Shown here: one piece after another, positions 19,499 through 32,300 of the stretch | Layout: each line of letters begins with the position of its first letter | Numbering within the stretch: the stretch's first letter is position 1 | From: a bacterium | Lineage (GTDB): Bacteria; Bacillota; Bacilli; Lactobacillales; Streptococcaceae | Length of the DNA stretch: 64,000 nt | Assembly (NCBI GenBank): GCA_905221205.1 | Contig: CAJNCG010000001.1 | Coordinates: forward strand, 186,001-250,000 | Reading direction: 5' to 3' | The notes under the pieces: model-generated | Databases searched by the model: none | Told to the model about the DNA's origin: nothing | Seen by the model: the letters and a program-made list of their open reading frames with translations, nothing else | Made by a program: the position numbers and the translations under genes

Positions 19499-19527
19499 AT
19501 CGTTCCTCTTTCTAGACTTCTGTAACC

Positions 19528-19536
19528 ATTATATCA
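19528..19536 (-). promoter_or_regulatory. Extended -10 promoter of the DUF2130-truB unit
   Basis: On the minus strand TGATATAAT stands about 30 bp before the start codon of the DUF2130 gene. No well-spaced -35 was seen. Confidence 0.55.
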
Positions 19537-19549
19537 TGCCTAAGGTAAA

Positions 19550-19580
19550 ATCAAAAACAGTGAGTCGAAACCCACTGTTT
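19550..19580 (-). terminator. Terminator of the O-acetylhomoserine sulfhydrylase gene
   Basis: AAACAGTG (19555-19562) pairs with CACTGTTT (19573-19580). On the minus strand a T-rich tract follows. It lies 13 bp after the stop codon. Confidence 0.85.
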
Positions 19581-19592
19581 ATATCTATTACT

Positions 19593-20873
19593 TTAAATTT
19601 TTTCCAAGGCCAAGCTCAAGTCTTCAATCAAATCATCTACATTTTCAAGTCCAATAGACAAGCGGATTTGGTTTGGTGTAACACCTGCTGCTTCTAGGTC
19701 TTTTTCTGACAACTGACCGTGAGTGGTTGTAGCTGGATGAACAACAAGCGATTTAGCATCTGCCACGTTCGCAAGGTCAGAGAAGATTTCCAAATTATCG
19801 ATTACCTTGCGTGCTTCTGCCTCTCCACCTTTGACATGGAAGGTAAAGATGGAGCCCACACCTTTTGGCAAGTATTTTTCAGCCAAGGCATGATAAGGAC
19901 TGTCTGCTAGTTTTGGATAGTTGACCTTTTCTACCTTAGGATGGTTGACAAGGAAATCAACAATTTTCTCTGCATTTTGCACGTGTCGTTCCACACGAAG
20001 TGAAAGAGTTTCAAGTCCTTGGAGCAAGAGAAAGGCATTAAATGGCGACAAGGCAGCACCAGTATCACGAAGCAATTGGACACGAACAGCGATAATAAAG
20101 GCTGCTGCACCCACATCACGAGTATAGCTCAAATTGTGGTAACTTGGGTCTTCCTCAACAAATTGAGGGAATTTCCCTGACGCCGCCCAGTCAAAACGAC
20201 CACTATCGACAATCACTCCTCCAATAGTCGTACCATGCCCACCGATAAACTTAGTCGCAGAGTGAATGACAATATCTACACCGTGAGAGAAGACGTTAAT
20301 CAAATATGGTGTGGCAAAGGTGTTGTCCGAAACAAGAGGAATCTGGTGTTTATGCGCAATCTCAGCCAGTTTTTCCAAGTCAGGTATGTTAATCAAGGGA
20401 TTCCCCAAGGTTTCAATCAAGACTAGCTTGGTATTGTCATTGATAGCTGCTTCTACTTCCTCCAAATTATCAACATCGACAAAGGTTGTTGTGATCCCAT
20501 AACGAGGAAGGGTTTCTTTCAAGAGATTGAAAGTCCCACCGTAAATAGTTGATGCCGCTACTACATGGTCACCTGCGTGGGCAAGTGCCAAAATCGTATA
20601 AGTCACTGCTGCCATACCTGATGCTGTTGCTAGCGCTCCGACACCACCTTCAAGAGCAGCGATTCTTTCTTCAAAGGCAGCTGTTGTAGGGTTGGTAATA
20701 CGGGTATAGATATTACCTGGTTTTCTCAAGGCAAACAGATCGGCACCTTCCTGCGTATCATCAAAAACGAAGGATGTTGTTTGATAAATCGGCACTGCAC
20801 GAGACTTAGTTGCTGGATCCACAACTTGACCAGCATGCAATTGTAGAGTTTCAAATTTAAAATCACGAGTCAT
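19593..20873 (-). CDS. metY: O-acetylhomoserine sulfhydrylase (cysteine synthase/aminocarboxypropyltransferase)
   Basis: PLP-dependent enzyme that makes homocysteine from O-acetylhomoserine and sulfide; some relatives also act on O-acetylserine. The 426-aa length fits the MetY/Cys-Met metabolism family. Visible pieces are FETLQLHAGQVVDPATKSR (about 7-25), NPTTAAFEERIAALEGG, ASGMAAVTYTILALAHAGDH and the PLP lysine in HSATKFIGGHGTTIGGV (about 207-223). A terminator follows and a formate/nitrite channel gene lies upstream. A -10-like TACAAT occurs before the start, but its -35 is weak. Confidence 0.9.
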   Translation of the reverse strand: MTRDFKFETLQLHAGQVVDPATKSRAVPIYQTTSFVFDDTQEGADLFALRKPGNIYTRITNPTTAAFEERIAALEGGVGALATASGMAAVTYTILALAHAGDHVVAASTIYGGTFNLLKETLPRYGITTTFVDVDNLEEVEAAINDNTKLVLIETLGNPLINIPDLEKLAEIAHKHQIPLVSDNTFATPYLINVFSHGVDIVIHSATKFIGGHGTTIGGVIVDSGRFDWAASGKFPQFVEEDPSYHNLSYTRDVGAAAFIIAVRVQLLRDTGAALSPFNAFLLLQGLETLSLRVERHVQNAEKIVDFLVNHPKVEKVNYPKLADSPYHALAEKYLPKGVGSIFTFHVKGGEAEARKVIDNLEIFSDLANVADAKSLVVHPATTTHGQLSEKDLEAAGVTPNQIRLSIGLENVDDLIEDLSLALEKI

Positions 20874-20986
20874 AAGGAGACCTCCAAATAGTTTGATTAA
20901 GGATATTGTAGCACTATCGACCTATCTTGACTAATACCTCTTTTCTATATTTTGATATAAGGAGCGACTATTACTTCTTACAAAAC

Positions 20987-21010
20987 AAAAAAGCACGAAG
21001 CAATCGTGCT
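20987..21010 (-). terminator. Terminator of the formate/nitrite channel gene
   Basis: AGCACGA (20992-20998) pairs with TCGTGCT (21004-21010). On the minus strand six T follow. It starts 8 bp after the stop codon. Confidence 0.85.
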
Positions 21011-21017
21011 CATTTTC

Positions 21018-21815
21018 TTAATCTACATAAGTATCTTCGTTTTTATTGAGGAAGGCATATGGAAGACCCATCAAGAGGCCTCCTCCGATAAAGTTTCCGA
21101 TGAAGGTTACTCCCCAGTGACGAAGCATATTTCCAACACCGAAGTTAGCAATTGAATCAGCAGCAACACTGAATTTCACAATCGCGAAAGAAGCAAAGTT
21201 CGCCGCAATGTGCTCGTTTGTTAAGAATACAAACATGTAAATTGCTGACAAAACAAGCCAAAGTTTGGCACCACCATCTTTGACCAAAACAAATGAAAGA
21301 ATGGCAATGTTTACAAAGATATTGGCTAAAATACCTTCAAGCAAGACTAATTCATTTGAACGGCCTAATTTCATCTCAACAACCCCTGAGATGAAACTAT
21401 CGTGTGTCAGATGTGCATAGGCTGCCGAGTGAGCAAAGCCCCAACCTGCTATCAAAGCTCCGATAAGGTTGAACAAGGTACAATAAAGTAAAATCTCAGC
21501 TGTTTTTCTCCAAGAGATTTTTTTCAAGAAACTACCAGCAGTCAAAAACATCATGTTTGATGTTACCAACTCGGCATTCAAGAAAACAATGTAAGCCAAT
21601 CCCCATGCGAAGACAAATGGGAAAAGGAAGCGTCCACTACCTGGTGCGATTTTATTAATCAAGTCAGCCCCAACTGCACCAGCAGCTGTACTGAAAGTTA
21701 AGAATGCACCTGCAAACATAGAACGAATCGCATACTTAAATTTGCTTTGACTATAAAGACTTTCTTTCTTCTTGCAAGCAAATTCAATCTTTGAAATAAA
21801 TTCTGAAGAAACCAT
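21018..21815 (-). CDS. Formate/nitrite transporter family channel
   Basis: Integral membrane protein of 265 aa with about six hydrophobic segments. FNT-family features include SMFAGAFLTFSTAAGAVGAD (about 32-51), FLNAELVTSNMMFLTAG (about 78-94), TLFNLIGALIAGWGFA, and VFLTNEHIAANFASF near residue 195. Such channels export formate and related small acids produced by mixed-acid fermentation; the exact substrate here is not known. It has its own promoter and terminator. Confidence 0.88.
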   Translation of the reverse strand: MVSSEFISKIEFACKKKESLYSQSKFKYAIRSMFAGAFLTFSTAAGAVGADLINKIAPGSGRFLFPFVFAWGLAYIVFLNAELVTSNMMFLTAGSFLKKISWRKTAEILLYCTLFNLIGALIAGWGFAHSAAYAHLTHDSFISGVVEMKLGRSNELVLLEGILANIFVNIAILSFVLVKDGGAKLWLVLSAIYMFVFLTNEHIAANFASFAIVKFSVAADSIANFGVGNMLRHWGVTFIGNFIGGGLLMGLPYAFLNKNEDTYVD

Positions 21816-21845
21816 AATAAACTCCTAAAATTTTTTTACCTGATA

Positions 21846-21883
21846 ATTATATCACAAACTTTCGATTTTAGGAAACGTTTTCT
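21846..21883 (-). promoter_or_regulatory. Extended -10 promoter with cre-like palindrome upstream of the FNT gene
   Basis: On the minus strand TGATATAAT (21846-21854) lies about 31 bp before the start. AGGAAACGTTTTCT (21870-21883) overlaps the -35 region and resembles a cre site, but departs from the consensus at three positions. CcpA control is uncertain. Confidence 0.45.
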
Positions 21884-21920
21884 GTATTTCATAAAAGTTT
21901 ATTTTGAAACCCTATCTATA

Positions 21921-21955
21921 AAAAAATCAGTAAAACCTAAGATTTTACTGATTTT
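21921..21955 (-). terminator. Terminator of gyrA-srtA
   Basis: AAATCAGTAAAA pairs with TTTTACTGATTT (about 21924-21954). On the minus strand a T-run follows. It lies just past the srtA stop codon. Confidence 0.85.
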
Positions 21956-21959
21956 ATCT

Positions 21960-22703
21960 TTAATAACGTTGTTTATATGGTTGATTAAAAGCTGTTAGAA
22001 TTTCTTCAGGTGTTTGTGAATAATCTTTTGTATCTTTCAAGTCACCTTTTACGATGATACGTTCTGTCGCATCATAGTCCACGCAGGTTACAAGTGTGAT
22101 TTCATTAACACCATTACGGTCATCAATCTCGTCAACTCGATCTGGAGTCACATGCTTCACTTCACGGATTTCATAGGTATAAACTTTATCCTTATCAGTT
22201 AGATAAATTTTCATACCATTTTTAGCGCGTGATAATGGAGAAAAGAGCATTTGGCTGGCGTTTTCCGCTGTGAAGATGTGATGGCTCGCAAGCGAATAGT
22301 TTCCTTTCCCCATCACTTGATCACGCTTCATTGTCCCCGCACCATAGAAGAGATTGACATTATCCAGTCCCTTAAAAATAGGCAGGTTAATTTCTACTTC
22401 AGGAACAGCAATTCCACCGATAACTGGCAATTTTTGCGAATCCCATTGTGAGGACAAGACAGCTTCTGACGAGATGGCTTTTACAGAGTCAAAATCAAAA
22501 TTGCCTTCTGTATCTTGATTCTCTTCCAATTTTTCTTTTGATACTTGGCTGACTTGGTATTTATTGGTATTCCAAACCATGAACATATCACGAATTTTTG
22601 AATTGAAAATCAAAGCTATTGACAAGATGATTAAGAATCCTGCCAATATATTGATTAGTAAATTTTTACGGTTTGTTTTCTTTTTGTTCTTTTTATGAGA
22701 CAT
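21960..22703 (-). CDS. srtA: Class A sortase
   Basis: Membrane-bound transpeptidase that cleaves LPXTG signals and links surface proteins to peptidoglycan. The 247-aa protein has a basic N-terminus and one transmembrane segment (about 14-31, LLINILAGFLIILSIALIF). The catalytic residues are seen in NYSLASHHIF (His), EITLVTCVDYDATERIIVKG (Cys in TLVTC, Arg in TERI). Its start codon overlaps the gyrA stop (TAATG). The 4479-aa LPNTG protein encoded at 32.5-46.0 kb is an expected substrate. Confidence 0.96.
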   Translation of the reverse strand: MSHKKNKKKTNRKNLLINILAGFLIILSIALIFNSKIRDMFMVWNTNKYQVSQVSKEKLEENQDTEGNFDFDSVKAISSEAVLSSQWDSQKLPVIGGIAVPEVEINLPIFKGLDNVNLFYGAGTMKRDQVMGKGNYSLASHHIFTAENASQMLFSPLSRAKNGMKIYLTDKDKVYTYEIREVKHVTPDRVDEIDDRNGVNEITLVTCVDYDATERIIVKGDLKDTKDYSQTPEEILTAFNQPYKQRY

Positions 22704-25171
22704 TATGCTTCACCTTCTGTTTCGTTTTCTGTCCCAACTTCTTCTTTTTCTGCAGCTGCAACCGTAGTAAAGGTTACAATTTTAGCATCTTGATCCAGGC
22801 GCATCACCTTAACTCCCATAGTTGAGCGACCTGTTTGTGAAATATTGGCAACGTTGGTTCGAATCATGACACCAGTATCAGTGATAATCATCAAATCTTC
22901 ATCGCCTTTAACGGTCATAAGACCAGCAAGAGAACCGTTCTTTTCTGTAATCTTAGCGGTTTGCATCCCTTTACCACCACGACCTTTAGTTGGATATTCG
23001 GTCGCAACTGTGCGCTTACCATACCCCTTTTCTGTGATGATAAGGACCTCGTCCTGGTCTGTAATCACACTAGCACCAACAACTGTATCTCCGTCACGAA
23101 GGTTAACACCTTTCACACCAGTGGCGATACGACTCATACCACGAACAGCTGATTGATTAAAGCGAACTGAATAACCAAACTTGGTACCAATGATAATATC
23201 CGTGTCCTCTTCTGTCAGCAAGACATTAATCAACTCATCTTCATCCTTGAGGTTTAAAGCCTTAAGTCCATTTTGACGAATGTTAGCAAATTCCTTAACT
23301 CTGGTTCTCTTCACAATACCATGACGAGTTGTGAAGAAGAGATAAGCGTCATCGCTGCGTTCAGATTCAACATTGATGATGGTCTGAATACTTTCACCTT
23401 CATCCAATTTCAAAAGATTGACAATTGGCAATCCCTTAGCAGTACGGCCATATTCAGGAATTTCAAATCCTTTCAGGCGATAGACCCGTCCTTTATTTGT
23501 AAAGAAGAGTAGGTGATCATGGGTACTAGTTGACACTAACTCACGAACAAAATCGTCATCCTTAACACCTGTACCTTGAACACCACGCCCCCCACGTTTT
23601 TGAGCAGTAAACTCAGCTTGGTCCAGACGTTTGATGTATCCTTTATTAGAAAGAGTGATCAAGACATCAGCTTCTTCAATTAGATCCTCATCTTCAAGAC
23701 TCAAGACTTCACCGACCATCAATTCCGTACGACGTTGATCACCAAACTTACGCTTGACTTCATCTAATTCATCCTTGATGATTTGAGAAACACGTTCGGA
23801 CTTAGCAAGAATATCTGCTAAATCCGCAATCAGAGCCAAGAGATCATCATATTCAGACTGAATCTTATCGCGTTCCAATCCTGTCAAACGACGAAGGCGC
23901 ATATCTAGGATGGCTTGACTTTGACGTTCAGAAAGCTTAAACTTACTCATCAACTCAGCTTGTGCTTCCGCATCCGTTTCACTAGCACGGATGATGCGAA
24001 TCACTTCGTCGATATGGTCTAGCGCAATTAAGAGACCTTCTAAGATGTGCGCACGTGCTTCTGCTTTTTCCTTATCAAAACGTGTCCGACGAACAACCAC
24101 TTCTTTTTGGTGCTCGATATAAGCATCTAAAATCTGACGAAGGGATAAAATCTTCGGCACGCCATTTTGGATAGCAAGCATATTGAAACCAAAGTTGGTT
24201 TGCATCTGGGTCATCTTGAAGAGGTTGTTGAGGATAACATTGGCTGAGGCATCACGCTTGACTTCAATAACAAATCGAACACCTTCACGGTTTGACTCAT
24301 CACGGACTGCTGTAATCCCCTCAATACGTTTTTCCTGAACCAAACGAACAATATGCTCATGCACCTTTGTTTTATTGACCATATAAGGAAATTCTGTTAC
24401 AACAATACGCTCACGTCCAGTTTTAGTTTCTTCGATTTCAGTACGAGAACGAAGTACAATCGATCCTTTACCAGTTTCGTAAGCCTTATGAATACCAGAT
24501 TTCCCCATAACAAGGGCACCAGTTGGAAAATCTGGACCAGGCAAGACTTCCATCAAGTCCTTGGTAGTCACTTCAGGATTGTCCATGAGCAGCTTCACTG
24601 CATCAATGGTTTCACCCAAGTTATGAGGGGGAATATTGGTCGCCATCCCAACGGCAATACCAGTTGCTCCATTGACCAAGAGGTTTGGAAAACGAGCTGG
24701 CAAAACCAAGGGTTCACGTTCATTGGCATCGTAGTTATCGACGAAATCAACCGTATTTTTATTGATATCACGAAGCATTTCCAGAGCAATCTTGCTCATG
24801 CGTGCCTCAGTGTAACGCTGGGCGGCAGCACCGTCCCCGTCCATAGAACCAAAGTTTCCATGTCCATCAACAAGCATATAACGGTAGCTCCACCATTGAG
24901 CCATACGAACCATGGCTTCATAGATAGAGGAATCTCCGTGAGGGTGATATTTACCCATGACATCCCCTGTAATACGAGCAGATTTTTTATGGGGTTTGTC
25001 TGGAGTAACACCTAATTCATTCATTCCGTAGAGAATCCGACGGTGGACGGGTTTCAGGCCATCTCGAACATCAGGAAGAGCCCGTGCTACGATAACACTC
25101 ATAGCGTAGTCGATAAAGCTCGTCTTCATCTCCTTTGTCAGATTGACATTCACTAAATTTCTATCCTGCAT
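22703..25171 (-). CDS. gyrA: DNA gyrase subunit A
   Basis: Breakage-reunion subunit of gyrase. Starting at [19 protein letters not shown] gives 822 aa, the pneumococcal length; the frame extends 12 codons further without support. The active-site tyrosine lies in [11 protein letters not shown]. The quinolone-resistance region reads [17 protein letters not shown], with Ser81 and Glu85 unchanged, so no classic GyrA resistance mutation is present. The C-terminal beta-pinwheel includes [17 protein letters not shown]. It shares an mRNA with srtA and is divergent from ldh. Confidence 0.98.
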   Translation of the reverse strand: MQDRNLVNVNLTKEMKTSFIDYAMSVIVARALPDVRDGLKPVHRRILYGMNELGVTPDKPHKKSARITGDVMGKYHPHGDSSIYEAMVRMAQWWSYRYMLVDGHGNFGSMDGDGAAAQRYTEARMSKIALEMLRDINKNTVDFVDNYDANEREPLVLPARFPNLLVNGATGIAVGMATNIPPHNLGETIDAVKLLMDNPEVTTKDLMEVLPGPDFPTGALVMGKSGIHKAYETGKGSIVLRSRTEIEETKTGRERIVVTEFPYMVNKTKVHEHIVRLVQEKRIEGITAVRDESNREGVRFVIEVKRDASANVILNNLFKMTQMQTNFGFNMLAIQNGVPKILSLRQILDAYIEHQKEVVVRRTRFDKEKAEARAHILEGLLIALDHIDEVIRIIRASETDAEAQAELMSKFKLSERQSQAILDMRLRRLTGLERDKIQSEYDDLLALIADLADILAKSERVSQIIKDELDEVKRKFGDQRRTELMVGEVLSLEDEDLIEEADVLITLSNKGYIKRLDQAEFTAQKRGGRGVQGTGVKDDDFVRELVSTSTHDHLLFFTNKGRVYRLKGFEIPEYGRTAKGLPIVNLLKLDEGESIQTIINVESERSDDAYLFFTTRHGIVKRTRVKEFANIRQNGLKALNLKDEDELINVLLTEEDTDIIIGTKFGYSVRFNQSAVRGMSRIATGVKGVNLRDGDTVVGASVITDQDEVLIITEKGYGKRTVATEYPTKGRGGKGMQTAKITEKNGSLAGLMTVKGDEDLMIITDTGVMIRTNVANISQTGRSTMGVKVMRLDQDAKIVTFTTVAAAEKEEVGTENETEGEA

Positions 25172-25208
25172 TAATAAATGCCTCATTTCACTATTAGTAA
25201 TTAACAAT

Positions 25209-25217
25209 ATTATACCA
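25209..25217 (-). promoter_or_regulatory. Extended -10 promoter of gyrA-srtA
   Basis: On the minus strand TGGTATAAT stands about 38 bp upstream of the gyrA start, in the divergent region shared with ldh. A weak -35 (CTGAAA) is found at 17 bp. Confidence 0.65.
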
Positions 25218-25250
25218 TAATGTCGGCTATATTTCAGGTATCTAAAACTA

Positions 25251-26352
<1,102 letters not shown>

Positions 26353-26365
26353 TTAAAGTTGAATT

Positions 26366-26396
26366 AACTCCTTGAATCCTCAAGGGGTTATTTTTT
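26366..26396 (+). terminator. Terminator of ldh
   Basis: AACTCCTTGA (26366-26375) pairs with TCAAGGGGTT (26380-26389) around a short loop. ATTTTTT follows. It begins 13 bp after the ldh stop codon. Confidence 0.9.
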
Positions 26397-26448
26397 GTGT
26401 TTAAATTCAATATCTTATTAAGTTTGCTTGCTTCTTCTTAAAACTATC

Positions 26449-26568
26449 ATGGTGCGTGTAGCTCATAAAGCCGCTAAAACAACAAATCAGATTTACACTC
26501 ACGTCACAGAGAGTATGGAGCAGGCGGTGCTTGACGCACTTGATACCGTCGCATTAAATCTCAAGTAA
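26449..26568 (+). pseudogene. C-terminal remnant of a phage-type tyrosine integrase
   Basis: A 39-codon open stretch ends in the tail of a phage integrase. Its reading includes AAKTTNQIYTHVTESMEQAV, the conserved C-terminal block in which the Tyr of IYTHVT is the catalytic tyrosine. The rest of the gene is missing: upstream sequence is the ldh terminator region. Just after the stop, TTTTGCCCC occurs twice (26572-26580, 26583-26591), a pattern I associate with streptococcal integrase ends. The 305-bp ldh-pyk gap holds only this and the two terminators. It looks like the footprint of a lost prophage or integrative element. Confidence 0.75.
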
Positions 26569-26599
26569 AAATTTTGCCCCTTTTTTGCCCCATAGACAA

Positions 26600-26644
26600 A
26601 AAAATAGCCCATCATACAGGCTAGAAAGCTTGATATGATAGGCT
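26600..26644 (-). terminator. Terminator of pyk
   Basis: A long hairpin has outer arms 26606-26616 and 26634-26644 and an inner stem around AGAA. On the minus strand seven T follow. It lies 15 bp after the pyk stop codon. Confidence 0.85.
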
Positions 26645-26658
26645 TTTTCTTATTTTAA

Positions 26659-28164
26659 TTAGCGTACTGTACGGATACGCATTGTGTTTGTACGAACAGC
26701 TTCTCCAACTGGTACACCAGCTACGATAACGATATCGTCACCAGATTGTACAAGTCCTGCTTCAACTGCTTTACGTTCAGCAATTTCGAACATATCGTCA
26801 GTTGATGATGGAGCATCTGTCAACATTGGGATAACACCCCAGTTCAACATCAATCCACGTTCTGTCAATTCGTCAAATGTCAATGCCAAGATATCAGCAT
26901 TTGGACGGTATTTAGAGATCAAACGTGCAGTATGTCCAGTCTTAGTAAGAGTTACAACCAATTTAATGTCCATTGAGTTAGTAGCATCTTTAACAGCTGA
27001 AGCCATTACTTCTGTCTTAGAGTTACGTTCGAATGAATCTGAGTTCAAACGTCCGTATTCGTTAAGAAGAGTTTGAGCGTTCTTATCGATAGTAGCCATT
27101 GTAGTTACTGACTCAAGTGGGTATTTACCGTTTGCAGACTCACCTGAAAGCATTGTAGCGTCAGTTCCGTCGATAACAGCGTTAAATACATCTGATACTT
27201 CTGAACGAGTTGCACGTGGTTTTTCAGTCATTGTTTCAAGCATGTTTGTTGCAGTGATAACAACTTTACCTGCAGCATTGACTTTAGTGATGATCATTTT
27301 TTGGTAAACTGGAACCATTTCGAATGGTACTTCGATACCCATGTCACCACGAGCAATCATGATACCATCAGCAGCTTCGATGATTTCATCCAAGTTGTCG
27401 ATACCTTGTTGGTTTTCGATTTTAGCGAACAATTGAACGTGTCCGTTTCCAGTTTCTTCACAGATTGCACGAACTTCGTTAACGTCTTTAGCAGTACGTA
27501 CGAATGAAATCGCGATGAAGTTGATACCTTGTTCAAGACCGAAACGGATATCATCGTTATCACGATCAGCAAGAGCTGGGAAAGGAATTTTAGTGTTAGG
27601 GATGTTAACACCTTTTTGTTTAGCAATTACGCCATCGTTTTCAACTTCAACTTCAAATTCACGAGTTGCATCATCTTTAGCAACCACACGAAGACCAAGT
27701 TTACCATCGTCAACCAAAACTTGACGACCAACTTCAACATCATCATAGATATCAAGAGCACCAGCAACGTTCAATGCAATCACTTCACGAGTTGATTTGA
27801 TTCCTTGTTTAGTTGCAACACGGATTTTCTCACCAGTTTTGTATGAATACTCTTTAGCTTCACCTTCGAACAATTCTGTACGGATTTCTGGTCCTTTTGT
27901 ATCAAGAAGGAAACCAACTTTTTTACCTGCAAGTTTTTCTGCAAGTTTAACAGTTGCCATACGCTCACCTTGTTCTTGGTGGTCACCGTGTGAGAAGTTG
28001 AAACGGAATGTGTTAGCACCAGCTTCAATCAATTTAGCAATGTTTTTAGCTGAAGCTTCAACATCAAGTTTTTCACCCCAGTAACCGTCATCACCGAATT
28101 TTTTACCACCACGGATTTCTACCGCAGGTCCCAAAGTTGCAACGATTTTTACACGTTTATTCAT
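26659..28164 (-). CDS. pyk: Pyruvate kinase
   Basis: Makes pyruvate and ATP from phosphoenolpyruvate. The 501-aa length is normal for streptococci. It starts MNKRVKIVATLGPAVEIRGG and shows FRFNFSHGDHQEQ (about 54-66), the PK signature ENQQGIDNLDEIIEAADGIMIARGDMGIEVP split over two segments (about 250-280), and TATNMLETMTEKPRATRSEVSD. It lies 57 bp downstream of pfkA, so the two glycolytic genes form an operon, ended by a terminator. Confidence 0.98.
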   Translation of the reverse strand: MNKRVKIVATLGPAVEIRGGKKFGDDGYWGEKLDVEASAKNIAKLIEAGANTFRFNFSHGDHQEQGERMATVKLAEKLAGKKVGFLLDTKGPEIRTELFEGEAKEYSYKTGEKIRVATKQGIKSTREVIALNVAGALDIYDDVEVGRQVLVDDGKLGLRVVAKDDATREFEVEVENDGVIAKQKGVNIPNTKIPFPALADRDNDDIRFGLEQGINFIAISFVRTAKDVNEVRAICEETGNGHVQLFAKIENQQGIDNLDEIIEAADGIMIARGDMGIEVPFEMVPVYQKMIITKVNAAGKVVITATNMLETMTEKPRATRSEVSDVFNAVIDGTDATMLSGESANGKYPLESVTTMATIDKNAQTLLNEYGRLNSDSFERNSKTEVMASAVKDATNSMDIKLVVTLTKTGHTARLISKYRPNADILALTFDELTERGLMLNWGVIPMLTDAPSSTDDMFEIAERKAVEAGLVQSGDDIVIVAGVPVGEAVRTNTMRIRTVR

Positions 28165-28221
28165 GATTTTGTGACTCCTTTATATATATGACCTTTTTGG
28201 TCTTATTAACTAAATTATAAA

Positions 28222-29295
<1,074 letters not shown>

Positions 29296-29310
29296 CTATT
29301 TTCCGTAATT

Positions 29311-32300
29311 TTAGCGATAAATCGTTTTCATAACGATTCCATTCAATTTCGCTTCTAATTCATCAGTTTTAGCTACAAAATGGTTAGGAGAAACAATGGT
29401 TTTCTGTTCCTCTTCATACCTGATGATAACTGGGATTGGGCCTTTATATTGGTCTAAAATACGTGACATTTCTTGATCCGATTCATGATTTTTTACCTGA
29501 ATCCAAAAGCGTTCAGCCACTGCTTCTCTTATTTCTTGTGCAATCATTTGCAGGCGGCCATCACGTGATTGGACTTTCCCTTTGATATAATAGAAGGCTC
29601 CTTCTCTTACTTCCTGTCCAACCTGACGATATAAATCTGAAAAGAGGGTAACATCTAGTTTTTTCTTACTGTCATCTACCTGTAAAAAGGCCATATTTTC
29701 ACCCTTTTTGGTACGAATTACTTTTATCTTCTGAACTTCAACTAAAATAATAGCATAGCTATTTTCTGACAAATTCCCAATTGGAGTAATCGGGTAAATA
29801 GACTTACTTGCAATAGCTTGTAGAGGATGTTTGCTCACTCCTACTCCTAGAAGCTCTTGTTCCATATAGAATTTTTCTTGTTCCGTCCAATCTTCCGATT
29901 CCTGCCAGCTATAAATTGTATCACCAAACAAGCTTCCTAACTCTTTCACAAATTCAAATAGATTAGCTAAATTATTAAATACTTTTTGACGATTTTTTTC
30001 AAATGAATCGAAAAGACCAACTTTTACCAAAGGTTCTAGCAAAGGAAGTTTCAGATAATTCTCAGGGAGTTTAGCTAAAAAATCTTCAATGTTAGAATAG
30101 GGTCTATGTTCAATAATCCAAAGCGCCAAATCCTTGCTGACTCCCTTAATCGATTTCAGACCTAGATAGATGGATCTGTTCGCAATTTTATCGTGATAGG
30201 GAATGGTGTTGATGGACAGAGGCGCTACTTCAAAGCCTGCTTCAAGTGCATCAGTTAGGTAATCACTATTGGCAGAATTCAACATGACCTGATAAAAAAT
30301 AGCTGGATAATGTGTTTTGAAATAGGCCAACTGAAAAGCCAAGGCTGAGTAGGCATAGGCGTGTGACCTGTTAAAACCATAACCTGCAAACTTCTCCATG
30401 ACATCAAAGACCTGCTCTGCCTTTTCCGCTGTATGACCAGCTTCTAATGCCCCTTGGATAAAGGATTCCCTCATCTCATGCATGGCAGAGGCATCCTTTT
30501 TCCCCATAGCCCGACGTAAAATATCGGCTTTCCAAAGACTAAATCCAGCAAAACGCTGAGCTACCTGCATAACCTGCTCCTGATAGAGCATAATGCCATA
30601 GGTTGGAGCCAAAATATCCTCCAGCACTGGATCCAACACAGTCACTTCTTCCTGCCCATGCTTTCTTGCCACAAAATTATTGATATAATCACTAGCACCT
30701 GGTCGATTTAGGGAAGTAGTCGCTACGACATCTTCAAAGCAGACTGGTTGCACACGCTTGAGTAAGCGAATGGCACCAGGTTGTTCAAATTGAAAGATAC
30801 CTTTTGTATTGCCAGATGCAAATAAAGCCAGTGTTTCTTTGTCTTCCAAATCGATTTCTTCTATTTTCAAATGAATATCTTCTGCTTCAGCAAGCAACTC
30901 TTGCATTTTCTGGACAAAGGTAAGATTTCGCAGTCCCAGAAAATCCATTTTCAAAAGCCCACTTGCTTCAACTCCATGAGCATCATACTGAGTCAGTGGA
31001 ATTTCATCACCATGCTTTAGAGGGATATAGTCAGTCAAATCTTGGTCACTGATTACAACACCAGCCGCATGGACAGAGGTTTGTCTTGGATAACCCTCTA
31101 TCTTGCAGGCAATTTCAAAGGCTTTTTGGTATTCTAACTTACTATTGATTTGCTGACGAAACTGGAGATTGCCCTCATAGGCTGACTTGAGATTGTCACG
31201 AAAACTGATTTTCTTAGTAATTGCTGATAATTCATACTCAGGAACACCAAAGCGTTTCAAAACATCTCGTAGAGCTTGCTTGGCTCCAAAGGTAGAAAAG
31301 GTAACGATTTGAGCCGCATGCTTACTGCCATATTTATTGCCAACATACCTGATAAAATCTGGACGATAAATATCTGGGATATCAATATCAATATCAGGCA
31401 TGGTATAGCGTTCACGATTGAGAAAGCGTTCAAAAATCAGATTTTTCTCTACAGGATCAATCCCCGTGATGTCCAAGGCATAGGAAACCAAGCTCCCAAC
31501 TGCAGAACCCCGTCCCATTCCCATGTAGTAGCCATTCGAACGTCCAAAACGCAGCAAATCCCAGACAACCAAGAAATAATCATCAAAACCCATATCATGA
31601 ATAACAGCTAATTCTTGGTCTAGTCGATCTTGATATTCTTTACCGGATAACCCCTTCTGAGCAAGTCCCAGTTCAGCACGCTCTCTCAACTCTTCTACGG
31701 CTGGTCTCGCTGGGTTAAAACGAGGCAGTTTCAGACTAGTATCCAAGTCGTAAGAAATGCCTGAAATAAGCTTTTCTAAATTGTCAAGGGCTTGCGGAAA
31801 ACGTTCTTGGAATAGTTTCTCTAACGAACTTGCAGATATAAAGACATCTTGTCGCGAGCGCAAAGGAACTTCTCTAAGAGGTAGATTTTCTTTAATCGCT
31901 GTTAAGACTTGCAGAACTTCTCTATCCCTGCTTTCAAAGGCATTGACCCGATACAGTGGCAAAATAGGATTATGAAATTCGCTTGCCAACGTTTCTGGGT
32001 AAACCCCAATATAGTAATCACAGCCTAGATTTAGCGACTCCAGTCCATCAAAATAAGGCACAATTACAGCAATATCCTCCAGGTACTGAGATAAAACTGA
32101 CCAATTTTTCTCCCCCTGCATCTTGGCTGTTGAAAGCTTCATCAACTGCTGATAGCCCACACTAGATAGAGCTAAAAAGCGTAAATTCACTTCCTGATTA
32201 TCTACAAACACAGTCATCTCAAGCCCTAGCAAAGGATGAATGCCGTATTTTTTTGTAACCTCTAGAAAGTCAAAAGCACCATAAAGATTATCAATATCCA

